Both the position numbers and the translations under genes were made by a program. The notes beneath the pieces were generated by a model. The model worked only from the letters and a program-made list of their open reading frames with translations. It did no database searches and was not told where the DNA came from. A stretch of DNA of 64,000 bases, taken from contig NZ_CP089391.1 in NCBI RefSeq assembly GCF_027594865.1, forward strand, positions 6,044,501 to 6,108,500, read 5' to 3'. This stretch comes from Bradyrhizobium xenonodulans. GTDB lineage: Bacteria > Pseudomonadota > Alphaproteobacteria > Rhizobiales > Xanthobacteraceae. Of this stretch, positions 1 through 7,940 are shown one piece after another (the first letter of the stretch is position 1; every line of letters starts with the position of its first letter).

Positions 1-828
1 GCCCGTCACCGGAAACGCCGCAACCGGCGTGCCGCAAGCGAGCGCCTCGAGCTGCACGACGCCGAAGGTGTCGGTCAGGCTGGGAAACACGAACACGTCG
101 GCGGCGGCGAGATGCGCAGTGAGATCCGCGCCCTTCTTCTCGCCGAGGAAGACGACATCGGGGTATTTCTTTTCGAGCGCCGCCTTCTGCGGGCCGTCGC
201 CGACGACGACCTTGGTGCCGGGCAAATCGAGCGAGAGGAACGCTTCGAGGTTTTTCTCCACGGCGACGCGGCCCATGGTCATGAAGATCGGACCGGGCAG
301 ATCGAGCTTGGCCGGATGATCCGGGTGGAACAGCTCGGTGTTGACGCCGCGCGTCCAGAAGCCGAGCCGCTTGAAGCCGCGCTCGGACAGCTCCTGCCGC
401 AGCGAGGGCGTCGCCACCATGGTCATGGCGGCGGCATCGTGGAAGTGGCGCAGCACGGCATAGCCGACGCTCGCGGGGATACCGGTTCGCACCGAGACGT
501 ATTCCGGAAAGCGCGTCGTATAGGACGTCGTGAAGGCGAGCCCGTTGCGGCGGCAATAAGCGCGCGCGGCCCAGCCGATCGGGCCTTCGGTCGCAATGTG
601 CAACGCTTCCGGCGCCGCCTTCTCGATCCGCCGCGCGATCTCCTTGCGGCTCGGCAGCGCGATACGCAGGCCCGGATAGGTCGGCAGCGGCCAGGACGGA
701 AAGCCGTCCGGGGTCAGGAAGTCGATCTCGACATCGAGGGCCTTGGCCGCGTTCGCCAGCGAGGTCAGCGTCCGGACCACACCGTTGACCTGCGGATGCC
801 AGGCGTCGGTCGCGATTAATACCCGCAT
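1..828 (-). CDS. Glycosyltransferase family 4 (GT-B), C-terminus beyond window
   Basis: This gene reads leftwards off the window; 276 codons are visible and the C-terminus is missing. The start MRVLIATDAWHPQVNGVVRT is typical of GT-B glycosyltransferases of the GT4 group, such as alpha-mannosyltransferases that act on glycolipids. The N-terminal acceptor domain is followed by a linker (GVNTELFHP near residue 170). The donor-domain motifs are GRVAVEKNLEAFL near 190 and FPSLTDTFGVVQLEALACGTPV near the edge; the latter carries the E-x7-E-type nucleotide-sugar-binding region. The likely role is transfer of a hexose from a nucleotide or GDP-sugar to a membrane glycolipid at the cytoplasmic face. 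The sugar and acceptor cannot be told from sequence. Confidence 0.85.
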   Translation of the reverse strand, partial: MRVLIATDAWHPQVNGVVRTLTSLANAAKALDVEIDFLTPDGFPSWPLPTYPGLRIALPSRKEIARRIEKAAPEALHIATEGPIGWAARAYCRRNGLAFTTSYTTRFPEYVSVRTGIPASVGYAVLRHFHDAAAMTMVATPSLRQELSERGFKRLGFWTRGVNTELFHPDHPAKLDLPGPIFMTMGRVAVEKNLEAFLSLDLPGTKVVVGDGPQKAALEKKYPDVVFLGEKKGADLTAHLAAADVFVFPSLTDTFGVVQLEALACGTPVAAFPVTG

Positions 829-1104
829 GGGGAAATCCCGAGAGTTTGATGATTCTCGGTTTACGACCATCAACGAAGGATATTTCAGGCGTGTGACGTC
901 ACAGAAGTGTCGGCCCGCTGTTTTGTTCGTTAACGGACCCCTGCGGCCACGAAACTGTCATGAAACAATCCTTGCCGCCATGAAACCGTTTTCGGTTTTC
1001 CGCGCAAACGTCCCGAAACTTCTTTCCGTTAGTGATCCAGGCAACAGAGCACCGCAACGGTGCCGCGGTGGTCATTGAAACACCGAGCAAACAGGGGCGA
1101 TCAC

Positions 1105-1821
1105 ATGTTCAATCTGGATACTTTCAGGAATTATTCGCGCGCCGTTGCCTTCGGTGCAGTTGCGGTCTCCGCGATCGCGTTCGCAGGTGCAGCCGAGGCG
1201 GCGCCGGTGCAGCTCTTCCCGTTCTTCCAGCCGCTGCCGCCGATGACCGCGCCGCAGCCGATGCAGCCCTATCAGCCCTATCAGGCGCCGACCTATCAGA
1301 CCGAGCCGTCCGAGGACCAGGATGCGGTCGAGATGCCGGCGCGCTTCCGCCGCCAGACCGTCTCCTACGCGACGCGCGAAGCGCCGGGCACCATCATCAT
1401 CGATACGCCGAACACCTATCTCTATTACGTGCTCGGCAACGGCCAGGCGCTGCGCTACGGCATCGGCGTCGGCCGCGACGGCTTCACCTGGTCCGGCGTC
1501 CAGTCCGTGACCCGCAAGGCCGAATGGCCGGCCTGGACTCCGCCGCCGGAGATGATTGCCCGCCAGCCCTATCTGCCGCGCCACATGGCCGGCGGCCCGG
1601 GCAACCCGTTAGGCGCCCGCGCCATGTATCTCGGCGGCACCATCTACCGCATCCACGGCACCAACGCCCCCGACACCATCGGCAAGCGCGTCTCGTCCGG
1701 CTGTATCCGCCTGACCAACGACGACGTCTCGGACCTCTATTCCCGCGTCAACGTCGGCACCAAGGTGATCGTGCTGCCGATGACGGAGCGCCGCGCGGAT
1801 CTCGGAGCTGCGACGCGCTGA
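1105..1821 (+). CDS. L,D-transpeptidase (YkuD / ErfK family)
   Basis: The predicted 238-residue periplasmic enzyme cross-links peptidoglycan stem peptides or attaches proteins to the wall. An N-terminal signal segment (residues about 11-33) ends in an Ala-rich cleavage region. A Pro/Gln-rich linker (about 35-80) leads into the YkuD domain (about 95-225). The catalytic motif is H184-G-T-N followed by S198-S-G-C200-I-R. The ATG at 1105 was chosen because the signal peptide begins there and AGGGG lies upstream; the frame stays open to 1060. A longer paralog with nearly the same catalytic domain lies at 44095-45297. A strong hairpin follows the stop. The family call is firm; the exact cross-link type is not known. 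Confidence 0.92.
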   Translation: MFNLDTFRNYSRAVAFGAVAVSAIAFAGAAEAAPVQLFPFFQPLPPMTAPQPMQPYQPYQAPTYQTEPSEDQDAVEMPARFRRQTVSYATREAPGTIIIDTPNTYLYYVLGNGQALRYGIGVGRDGFTWSGVQSVTRKAEWPAWTPPPEMIARQPYLPRHMAGGPGNPLGARAMYLGGTIYRIHGTNAPDTIGKRVSSGCIRLTNDDVSDLYSRVNVGTKVIVLPMTERRADLGAATR

Positions 1822-1842
1822 GCGACAGGACATTGTGACGCA

Positions 1843-1873
1843 AACGGCCCCGGAACCCACCGGGGCCGTTTTC
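1843..1873 (+). terminator. Rho-independent terminator after the L,D-transpeptidase
   Basis: A perfect 11-bp stem (1843-1853 with 1860-1870) closes a six-base loop and runs into a T-rich tract. It sits 22 bases after the stop codon. Confidence 0.85.
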
Positions 1874-1932
1874 GTTTGCCCTCAGCATCTCGACGCGCGC
1901 GTGTTGCGGCGCGATCCCCGATGGAGGCGCCG

Positions 1933-2352
1933 ATGCAATCACGCCTGCAAACCTCGCCAAGCCCATGGCTGCGCACGATCGCAGCCGCCGGAGCATTGAC
2001 GCTGCTCCTCTCCGCCTCCGCCTTGCTCGCACAGCAGCCGGCGGGCGATGAGGCGGGCCAGCAGGCCTTCAACAATTCCTGCCGCACCTGCCACTCCGTG
2101 AAGGAAGGCGACAACCGCCTCGGTCCCAACCTCAGCAAGATCGTCGGCCGCAAGGCCGGCGCACTGCCGAACTACAACTACTCCCAGTCGATGAAAGAGG
2201 CCGGCTTCGTCTGGGACCACGACAAGCTCACCCGCTTCATGGTCAAGCCGGACGAGGTCGTATCCGGCAACAAGATGCAGCCCTATGGCGGCGTCTCGGC
2301 GGAGGAGGCGGCCAAGGTGGCTGCTTATTTGCAGGCGGCAGGCGGGCAATAG
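1933..2352 (+). CDS. Class I c-type cytochrome, periplasmic
   Basis: The 139-residue product is a small soluble electron carrier of the cytochrome c2 / c550 type. A signal peptide (about 1-33) precedes one heme-binding motif, C50-R-T-C53-H54. The distal Met is probably in NKMQPYGG near residue 112, followed by the usual C-terminal helix. The ATG at 1933 has GGAGG five bases upstream; an in-frame ATG at 1921 and a longer frame from 1876 lack such a site. The gene lies alone behind the terminator of the previous gene and is followed by a palindromic repeat. Its redox partner cannot be told from the neighbours. Confidence 0.9.
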   Translation: MQSRLQTSPSPWLRTIAAAGALTLLLSASALLAQQPAGDEAGQQAFNNSCRTCHSVKEGDNRLGPNLSKIVGRKAGALPNYNYSQSMKEAGFVWDHDKLTRFMVKPDEVVSGNKMQPYGGVSAEEAAKVAAYLQAAGGQ

Positions 2353-2392
2353 GATCGCGGCGATGCCAGACATTTAGTGTCGGTGCTCGCGG

Positions 2393-2544
2393 CCATCCTT
2401 CGAGACGCCCGCCTCCGGCGGACCCTCAGGATGAGGACTGAGCTGGTGGCCTTGAGACGACGAACCATCGATCTTGCACCTATACGCAACTGCCGGTTAG
2501 CCTCATCTTGAGGAGCGCGCTCTTGCGCGCGTCTCGAAGGATGG
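2393..2544. repeat. Inverted pair of REP-like palindromes (family A)
   Basis: Two copies of a roughly 45-bp element face each other at 2393-2437 and 2500-2544. The core is CATCCTTCGAGACGCCCGCC on one side and CTCAGGATGAG on the other. Similar copies occur at 2846-2980, 10199-10330, 23453-23500, 26508-26551 and 55231-55335. They lie between genes, often as inverted pairs that could form a long hairpin in RNA. Confidence 0.85.
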
Positions 2545-2554
2545 GGCGGGCACG

Positions 2555-2893
2555 ATGACAGACGGCGCGTGGCTCTACATTCTCAAATGCGCCGATGGCA
2601 GTTACTACATCGGCATAACGCGAACCGAGCTCGAAATCAGGATCGCGCAACACAACGCCGGCACGTTTGCTGGCTATACGAAGTCGCGCAGACCCGTAAC
2701 GCTCGTCTTCTCGCAATGGTTCGATCGGATCACCGACGCGATTGAATGCGAACGCAAGCTCAAGAAATGGAGCCGCGCCAAGAAGGAAGCATTCATACGG
2801 GGAGATTTTGTCGAGCTCCATGAATTGGCGAAGCGCGGATCTCATCATCCTTCGAGACGCCCGCCTATGGCGGGCCCTCAGGATGAGGGTTGA
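2555..2893 (+). CDS. GIY-YIG nuclease-superfamily protein (YhbQ/UPF0213-like)
   Basis: The 112-residue protein has the small single-domain GIY-YIG fold. Signature positions are W-L-Y-I-L-K-C at residues 6-12, Y-Y-I-G-I-T at 18-23, and a conserved R with H-N-A-G further on. The ECERKLKKW block near 66-74 carries the Glu and basic residues typical of the family. Such proteins are stand-alone nuclease-like proteins of poorly known role. The last 16 codons or so (from about 2846) are encoded by a palindromic repeat of family A, so the C-terminal tail has been replaced or extended by the repeat. Base composition is slightly less GC-rich than the neighbours. Confidence 0.88.
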   Translation: MTDGAWLYILKCADGSYYIGITRTELEIRIAQHNAGTFAGYTKSRRPVTLVFSQWFDRITDAIECERKLKKWSRAKKEAFIRGDFVELHELAKRGSHHPSRRPPMAGPQDEG

Positions 2894-2980
2894 ATGCGGA
2901 TCAGCAATTTCGCCGCGGGGCCGGTGCCGGTTAGCCTCATCCTGAGGAGCGCGCTCTTGCGCGCGTCTCGAAGGACGAGG
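2846..2980. repeat. Inverted pair of REP-like palindromes overlapping a gene end
   Basis: The left copy (2846-2889) lies inside the 3' end of the GIY-YIG gene and the right copy (2931-2980) lies just beyond it. The arrangement copies the pair at 2393-2544, so the GIY-YIG gene is bracketed by two such pairs. Confidence 0.85.
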
Positions 2981-2999
2981 CGTTCACACCGGCGGTCCC

Positions 3000-3272
3000 T
3001 TAGCCACGACCTCCCCGCCGCTCCGCAATCAACCGCAGCCACGCCGCCGAATGAAATGCGCTCATCAGGAGATACATCGGCACCATCCCGCCGAGCACAG
3101 ATCCGCGCCCGGCGGCGCAGAGCATGTCCGCCGGGCCACCGATCACGGCCGTCAGCACGGCCATGATCGCAAAGGTCGGTGTGGCCGCCAAAGCCAGCCA
3201 TCTGGCGAGGTGGCGCGCGGCCACCACGCCGTCGCGGCCGGCGCCGGCAGTTGCGCTGACGGGACTAGTCAC
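3000..3272 (-). CDS. Small two-helix membrane protein downstream of a DUF899 gene
   Basis: The 90-residue product has two predicted membrane segments: residues about 26-46 (LALAATPTFAIMAVLTAVI) and about 60-80 (GGMVPMYLLMSAFHSAAWL). A short basic tail follows. The start is a GTG at 3272 that overlaps the end of the DUF899 gene by eight bases, so the two are almost certainly translated from one message. I do not recognise the family. The coupling suggests that it works with the thioredoxin-like partner or shares its regulation; this is inference. Confidence 0.7.
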   Translation of the reverse strand: MTSPVSATAGAGRDGVVAARHLARWLALAATPTFAIMAVLTAVIGGPADMLCAAGRGSVLGGMVPMYLLMSAFHSAAWLRLIAERRGGRG

Positions 3273-4059
3273 GACCGTCCGCCGCCTCCTCGCGAAAAGC
3301 CTTCTCGCCGGCGTCCGAGATCTCCACCCATTTCTTGTCGGGGGCAGCGCCTTCCGTGTAGCTGTCGTGCCAGTTCCACCATTTGTAAGTCGGCGTCTGC
3401 GGATAGCCTTTTGGCGAATCTTCCCAGACCTCCTGCCGGCCGAGCGGGGTGATGTCGAGATAGTTCCAGGTACCGCCCATCTGCTCGTCGCCCCGGCTCT
3501 TGACGAAGTAAGTGCGGAAGATCCGGTCGCCGTCGCGGTAGAACACGTTGGTGCCGTGCCATTCGTCGACGCCGAAATCGGCATCAAAGCTGTCGGTGAC
3601 GGTGACCCACGGCATGGTCCAGCCCATCCGCTTCTTCAGCCGCGCAATGTCCGCTTGCGGCGCGCGCGAGGCGAACACCAGCGTGGTGTCGCGGGCGTTG
3701 AGATGCGCGACATGGGCGACCTGGTCGGCCACCATCGAGCAGCCGCGGCAGGCATGATCGGGCCAGCCGAACACGCCGGGCTCGAAGAAGGCGCGATAGA
3801 CGATCAACTGCCGCCGGCCCTGGAACAGATCAGTCAGACTGACCTTGCCGCCGGGGCCCTCGAACGCATAGGTTTTGGTGACTTCCATCCACGGCATGCG
3901 CCGGCGCTCGGCGGCCAGGGCATCGCGGGCACGGGTATGCGCCTTTTCCTTCACGAGCAGTTGCTGACGGGCCGCTTCCCAGTCCTGTGGCGACACCACC
4001 GGCGGTGCCTGCATGGCGGTTTGTCCGTTGGTCGCTGCTTTGTCTGCTGAAGTCATCAT
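3265..4059 (-). CDS. DUF899 family thioredoxin-like protein
   Basis: The 264-residue protein matches the DUF899 family, which has a thioredoxin-like fold related to AhpC/TSA proteins. Family features seen are VSPQDWEAARQQLLVKEK near the N-terminus, LFQGRRQLIVYRAFF at about 78-92, and a C104-R-G-C107 pair in the usual active-site position. Near the C-terminus comes WNWHDSYT. No signal peptide is seen, so it is probably cytoplasmic. Two adjacent ATG codons (4059 and 4056) follow a GGAG site and either could be used. The downstream membrane-protein gene overlaps its stop. A redox role is plausible but unproven. Confidence 0.88.
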   Translation of the reverse strand: MMTSADKAATNGQTAMQAPPVVSPQDWEAARQQLLVKEKAHTRARDALAAERRRMPWMEVTKTYAFEGPGGKVSLTDLFQGRRQLIVYRAFFEPGVFGWPDHACRGCSMVADQVAHVAHLNARDTTLVFASRAPQADIARLKKRMGWTMPWVTVTDSFDADFGVDEWHGTNVFYRDGDRIFRTYFVKSRGDEQMGGTWNYLDITPLGRQEVWEDSPKGYPQTPTYKWWNWHDSYTEGAAPDKKWVEISDAGEKAFREEAADGRD

Positions 4060-4176
4060 GGTTCTCCAAACTTCTTGTCCGGGCGACCATTCCGCGTCTC
4101 ACAGATGCGGAACCGCTCGCCCCTCGCCGCATAGTGTCGGCCGTCAACGATTTCTGGCACCGGACGGTTGCGCGGT

Positions 4177-4188
4177 GGGAGTAACAAG
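4177..4188 (+). promoter_or_regulatory. Left copy of a 12-bp inverted repeat, candidate operator
   Basis: GGGAGTAACAAG lies 15 bases before the start of the regulator gene at 4204. An exact inverted copy sits at 5391-5402, before the next gene. The position and the helix-turn-helix domains of the encoded protein suggest an operator for autoregulation, but this is inference. Confidence 0.4.
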
Positions 4189-4203
4189 TGTGGCGGGATT
4201 GTC

Positions 4204-5424
4204 ATGGAGTCGCTGATCACGGCCGCGGCGCGTGCGCTAGAGGCCGGCGATCCGCTCGGCGCGCTGAACCGTGTCGCACTGCGCAACGATGCGCCATCGC
4301 TGGCGCTACGCGGCATCGCGATGGCGCAGCTCGGCGATCTCGCGAAAGCGAAGACGCTGCTGCGCAGCGCCGCACGCGCCTTCGGTCCGCGCGAAGCGGT
4401 GGCGCGCGCGAGATGCGTGGTGGCCGAAGCCGAGATCGCGCTGGTCTCACGCGACCTGGGCTGGCCGGCGAAAACGCTCGCGGCAGCGCGCGCGACGCTC
4501 GAAAAGCACGGCGATCTCGCCAATGCTGCCCATGCGGGGCACATCGAGGCGCGCCGTCTTCTCCTTCTCGGGCGGCTCGACGAGGCCGACCGCGCGCTGG
4601 CCGAGCTTGCCTCCGCCCCGCTCCCGCCCGCATCGCAAGTCGTCCGCGAGCTCATAGTCGCCGGCATCGCAATCAGGCGACTCAGAACGACAGACGCGCG
4701 CGCGGCGCTCGGCCGTGCGGCGCAGGCCGCCCGGCTGGCGAATATCCCGGCGCTCCTGGCCGAGGTCGACAGCGCAAATCTCGTGCTCGACACCCCCGCG
4801 GCGCGCCTGATCACGCGCGGCAGCGAGCACCCGCTGTTGCTCGGGGAGGTCGAAAGGCTCGCGACCTCGACGGCGCTCGTCGTCGACACCTTTCATCATG
4901 CGCTGCGCAGGCAAGGCCGCATCGTATCGCTCGGAACACGGCCGGTGCTGTTCGCGCTCGCCCGTCTGCTGGCGCAGGCCTGGCCCGCGGATGTCTCGCG
5001 GGAGGCTCTGATCGCCGGCGCGTTCCGGGCCAGGCACGCCGATGAATCGCATCGCGCGCGTTTGCGCGTCGAGATCGGGCGGCTCCGCGCCGAGCTGACG
5101 ACGCTGGCCGAGATCAGCGCAACGAAGCAGGGCTTTGTGCTGTCGCCGCGAAAGACGCGCGACGTCCTCGTGCTGGCGCGGCCTGTCGAGGAAAAGCACG
5201 CCGATGTCCTCGCCTTCCTCTCCGATGGCGAACCCTGGTCGAGCTCGGCGCTCGCGCTCGCGCTTGGCATGAGCCCGCGCACGGTGCAGCGGGCGCTCGA
5301 CGAGCTGGCGCGGTCGAACAAGGTGCAGTCGTTCGGACACGGCCGGGCGCGGCGCTGGATGACCCCGCCCGTGCCGGGTTTCCCGACAGGCTTGTTACTC
5401 CCCGGACCGCTCCTGAAGACGTAG
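4204..5424 (+). CDS. Transcriptional regulator with two winged-helix domains and a TPR-like N-terminus
   Basis: The 406-residue protein has three parts. Residues about 5-210 are Ala/Leu-rich repeated helices resembling TPR hairpins (ALEAGDPLGALNRVAL, AQLGDLAKAKTLLRSAAR). Residues about 240-320 look like an OmpR-type winged helix, with SHRARLRVEIGRLRAEL as recognition helix and a TKQGFVLSP hairpin. Residues about 335-390 form a second winged helix (SSALALALGMSPRTVQRALDEL). The ATG at 4204 precedes MESLITAAARALEAGD; the frame is open from 4168. The beta-propeller gene starts 28 bases downstream. A 12-bp inverted repeat flanks the gene. A regulator is likely; its ligand is unknown. Confidence 0.75.
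   Translation: MESLITAAARALEAGDPLGALNRVALRNDAPSLALRGIAMAQLGDLAKAKTLLRSAARAFGPREAVARARCVVAEAEIALVSRDLGWPAKTLAAARATLEKHGDLANAAHAGHIEARRLLLLGRLDEADRALAELASAPLPPASQVVRELIVAGIAIRRLRTTDARAALGRAAQAARLANIPALLAEVDSANLVLDTPAARLITRGSEHPLLLGEVERLATSTALVVDTFHHALRRQGRIVSLGTRPVLFALARLLAQAWPADVSREALIAGAFRARHADESHRARLRVEIGRLRAELTTLAEISATKQGFVLSPRKTRDVLVLARPVEEKHADVLAFLSDGEPWSSSALALALGMSPRTVQRALDELARSNKVQSFGHGRARRWMTPPVPGFPTGLLLPGPLLKT
5391..5402 (-). promoter_or_regulatory. Right copy of the 12-bp inverted repeat, candidate operator
   Basis: CTTGTTACTCCC is the exact reverse complement of the element at 4177-4188. It lies in the last codons of the regulator gene, about 50 bases before the propeller gene. Confidence 0.4.
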
Positions 5425-5452
5425 GATGATCCGCGTCACAGGGAGCAAGCAC

Positions 5453-6091
5453 ATGAAACGTTCAGCCGCCGAGATCGTCAGGGAGTACGGACCATTTCCA
5501 GGCGTCGAAGCCGTGCATGGCGTCACCTATGACGGCACCCATGTCTGGTTCGCATCCGGCGACAGGCTGAACGCGGTCGATCCGGACAGCGGCAAGATCG
5601 CCCGCTCCATCGACGTCGCCGCGCATGCCGGAACGGCGTTCGACGGCCGGCACCTGTTCCAGATCGCCGAGGACCGCATCCAGAAGATCGACGCCGCGAC
5701 CGGCAAGGTGCTCTCCACCATTCCGGCGCCCGGCGGCGGCGGTGACTCTGGATTGGCCTGGGCCGAGGGTTCGCTCTGGGTCGGTCAATATCGCGAGCGC
5801 AAGATCCATCAGGTCGATCCCGAAACGGGGAAGGTCCTCCGCACCATCGAAAGCAAGCGCTTCGTGACCGGGGTGACCTGGGTCGACGGCGAGCTCTGGC
5901 ATGGCACCTGGGAAGGCGAGGACAGCGACATCAGGCGGATCGACCCGGAGACCGGCACGGTGCTCGAGCAGCTCGACCTGCCCGCAGGGACAATGGTTTC
6001 AGGCCTGGAGTCCGATGGCGGCGATCGCTTGTTCTGCGGCGGGGGAGATCGCGGCAATGTGAGAGCGGTCCGCCGTCCGCGGCGCGGCTAG
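5453..6091 (+). CDS. Beta-propeller (glutamine cyclotransferase / PQQ-like repeat) protein
   Basis: The 212-residue protein is built from repeated blades with the pattern G-x-LW-x2-x-D-x-ETGKVL. Examples are DRLNAVDPDSGKIARSI, DRIQKIDAATGKVLSTI, RKIHQVDPETGKVLRTI and SDIRRIDPETGTVLEQL. At least five blades can be counted. Such folds occur in glutaminyl cyclotransferases and in YVTN or Vgb-like proteins; catalytic residues cannot be assigned here. No signal peptide is visible. The ATG at 5453 is preceded by AGGGAG. It sits just behind a dedicated-looking regulator, so it may act as sensor, lyase or ligand-binding partner for that protein; this is inference. Confidence 0.75.
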   Translation: MKRSAAEIVREYGPFPGVEAVHGVTYDGTHVWFASGDRLNAVDPDSGKIARSIDVAAHAGTAFDGRHLFQIAEDRIQKIDAATGKVLSTIPAPGGGGDSGLAWAEGSLWVGQYRERKIHQVDPETGKVLRTIESKRFVTGVTWVDGELWHGTWEGEDSDIRRIDPETGTVLEQLDLPAGTMVSGLESDGGDRLFCGGGDRGNVRAVRRPRRG

Positions 6092-6232
6092 CCCCGCGCC
6101 GACGGCCTGACGACGCGGCAACGGCGCGGTCACAGCCGTTAACCTGTTCGCCCCAATTCCACCCCACCGGTACGCTCTAGCACCCTCCTCGCCCGCCCTG
6201 TAAAATCCCCGCCGGGGCGGCTTGGGGGAGTG

Positions 6233-7801
6233 ATGCGTCTGACGTTGAATTTCAAGACTATCCTGATCGCCGTGGTGGTGCTCGCGGCGTCGTTTTTCAT
6301 CAGCCTGAAGGCGATGGACCTGCTGTCGCCGCGCGCCACGAATCCCGCGCCGCCGGTCGCGCAATTGCCGCCGCTGCCGCCGGTCGCGAAGAGCTCGATC
6401 GTGGTGGCGCCGGTCGCGATCGCGATCTCGGCGATCCGCGAGCAGGCCGAGAAGGCCGCGCCGCGCAATTTCGCCGGCAAGGCCGACAACCCGATCTCGC
6501 AGATCCTGGAGAACGCCGATATCGGCTGGAGCGCCGTGCGCGGGCCGATGGCGGCTGCCGGCGACAAGGACGTGCTGACGATCTCGACGCCGCTCAACGG
6601 CAAGCTGAACGTGACGGGCTCGCTGTCGTCGAAGGCGACCGGCGCGCTCGGCGATGCGCTCGGCAGCGTGCTCGGCGGTGACGCGGCGAAACGGATCGGC
6701 GCGGTCAACATCAAGAATTTGAATGCCAGCGCCGAGATCAAGGGCAACGTGCTCGTGACGTCGCGCCCGAAGCTCGCGGCCAACTGGCATCTGGAGCCCA
6801 ATCTCGGCGCCCAGGTCAATCTCGGCGACACCAATCTTGCGGTCGCCGGCGCCAAGGTCAACGTGCCGGCGCAGGTCAAGCCGCTGATCGACAAGAATGT
6901 CGGCGAGCAGATCAACATCGTCTCCGAGCGCATCCGCAACGATCCGTCGCTGCGGGAGAATGCGAAGCTGCAATGGGCCAAGGCCTGCCGCTCGATCCCG
7001 CTGCAAGGCTCGGGCTCCTCGGGCGCACTGCCGCCGCTCTGGCTCGAGATGAAGCCGACCCGCGCCATCGCGGCGCAGCCGCGTGTCGACGCGCAGAACG
7101 TGACGCTGCTGCTCGGCCTCGAGCTCGAGACGCGCGTCACCTCGACGCAGTCCAAGCCGGACTGCCCGTTCCCCGACAAGATCTCGATCGTGCCGCCGAC
7201 CGGCACCGGCGTGAACATCGGCGTGCCGATCGACGTGCCCTTCACCGAGATCAACAAGCTGATCGCGGCGCAGATGGTCGGCAAGACCTATCCCGAGGAC
7301 GGCTCCGGCCCGGTCGACGTCACCGTGAAGAGCGTCAACGTGATCCCGTCGGGCGACCGGCTGCTGATCTCGCTGCTGGTGCGCGCCAAGGAAAAGAAGA
7401 GCTGGCTCGGCCTCGATGCCGAGGCGACCGTGCACATCTGGGGCCGGCCGATGCTCGACCAGGGGCAGCAGACGCTGCGGCTCGCCGACATCCAGCTTGC
7501 GGTGGAATCCGAGGCCGCCTTCGGCCTGCCCGGCGCGGCCGCTCGCGCAGTGGTGCCGCAGATGCAGCAGGCCTTGGTGCAGAAAGCGACGCTCGATCTG
7601 AAACCGATCGCCGCCAATGCGCGCGAGAAGATCGCGGCTGCCATCGCCGACTACCAGAAGAGCGAGGACGGCCTCAAGGTCGACGCGAAGATCGACAGCC
7701 TGACGCTGGCCGACATTGCCTTCGATTCCAAGACGCTGCGCATCGTCGCGGAAGCCGGCGGCTCGGTGAACGTGTCCGTGACGAAGCTGTCGGGGATGTA
7801 G
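6233..7801 (+). CDS. DUF4403 family membrane-anchored protein
   Basis: The product is about 522 residues. One N-terminal membrane helix (about 8-27) is followed by a Pro-rich linker and a large extracytoplasmic region. This fits the DUF4403 family, whose members show paired tubular, lipid-binding-like domains in predictions. Conserved-looking stretches include LNGKLNVTGSL, WHLEPNLGAQVNLGD and LIDKNVGEQIN in the first half. VPFTEINKLIAAQMVGKTY and PQMQQALVQKATLDLKPIAANAREKI lie in the second. The start is either the GTG at 6230 or the ATG at 6233. A role in the envelope is likely, but the substrate is unknown. Confidence 0.75.
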   Translation: MRLTLNFKTILIAVVVLAASFFISLKAMDLLSPRATNPAPPVAQLPPLPPVAKSSIVVAPVAIAISAIREQAEKAAPRNFAGKADNPISQILENADIGWSAVRGPMAAAGDKDVLTISTPLNGKLNVTGSLSSKATGALGDALGSVLGGDAAKRIGAVNIKNLNASAEIKGNVLVTSRPKLAANWHLEPNLGAQVNLGDTNLAVAGAKVNVPAQVKPLIDKNVGEQINIVSERIRNDPSLRENAKLQWAKACRSIPLQGSGSSGALPPLWLEMKPTRAIAAQPRVDAQNVTLLLGLELETRVTSTQSKPDCPFPDKISIVPPTGTGVNIGVPIDVPFTEINKLIAAQMVGKTYPEDGSGPVDVTVKSVNVIPSGDRLLISLLVRAKEKKSWLGLDAEATVHIWGRPMLDQGQQTLRLADIQLAVESEAAFGLPGAAARAVVPQMQQALVQKATLDLKPIAANAREKIAAAIADYQKSEDGLKVDAKIDSLTLADIAFDSKTLRIVAEAGGSVNVSVTKLSGM

Positions 7802-7940
7802 CGCGCCTTCACTCTCCGGACCCTCGGGTCTTCGTCGCTTGCACCGCTTGCCCCCTCGCCGGAGGATGCTAAGCTGTTCCTCGCAACCTCGAACGAGGTG
7901 CCGACAGCACTGGTGCTGACAACGCGAGGACGACATCGGC

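Noticed and set aside
4154..4171. TGGCAC followed by TTGC, possible sigma-54 site before the regulator gene
   Set aside because: The distance between GG and GC is 12 bases where 10 is required.
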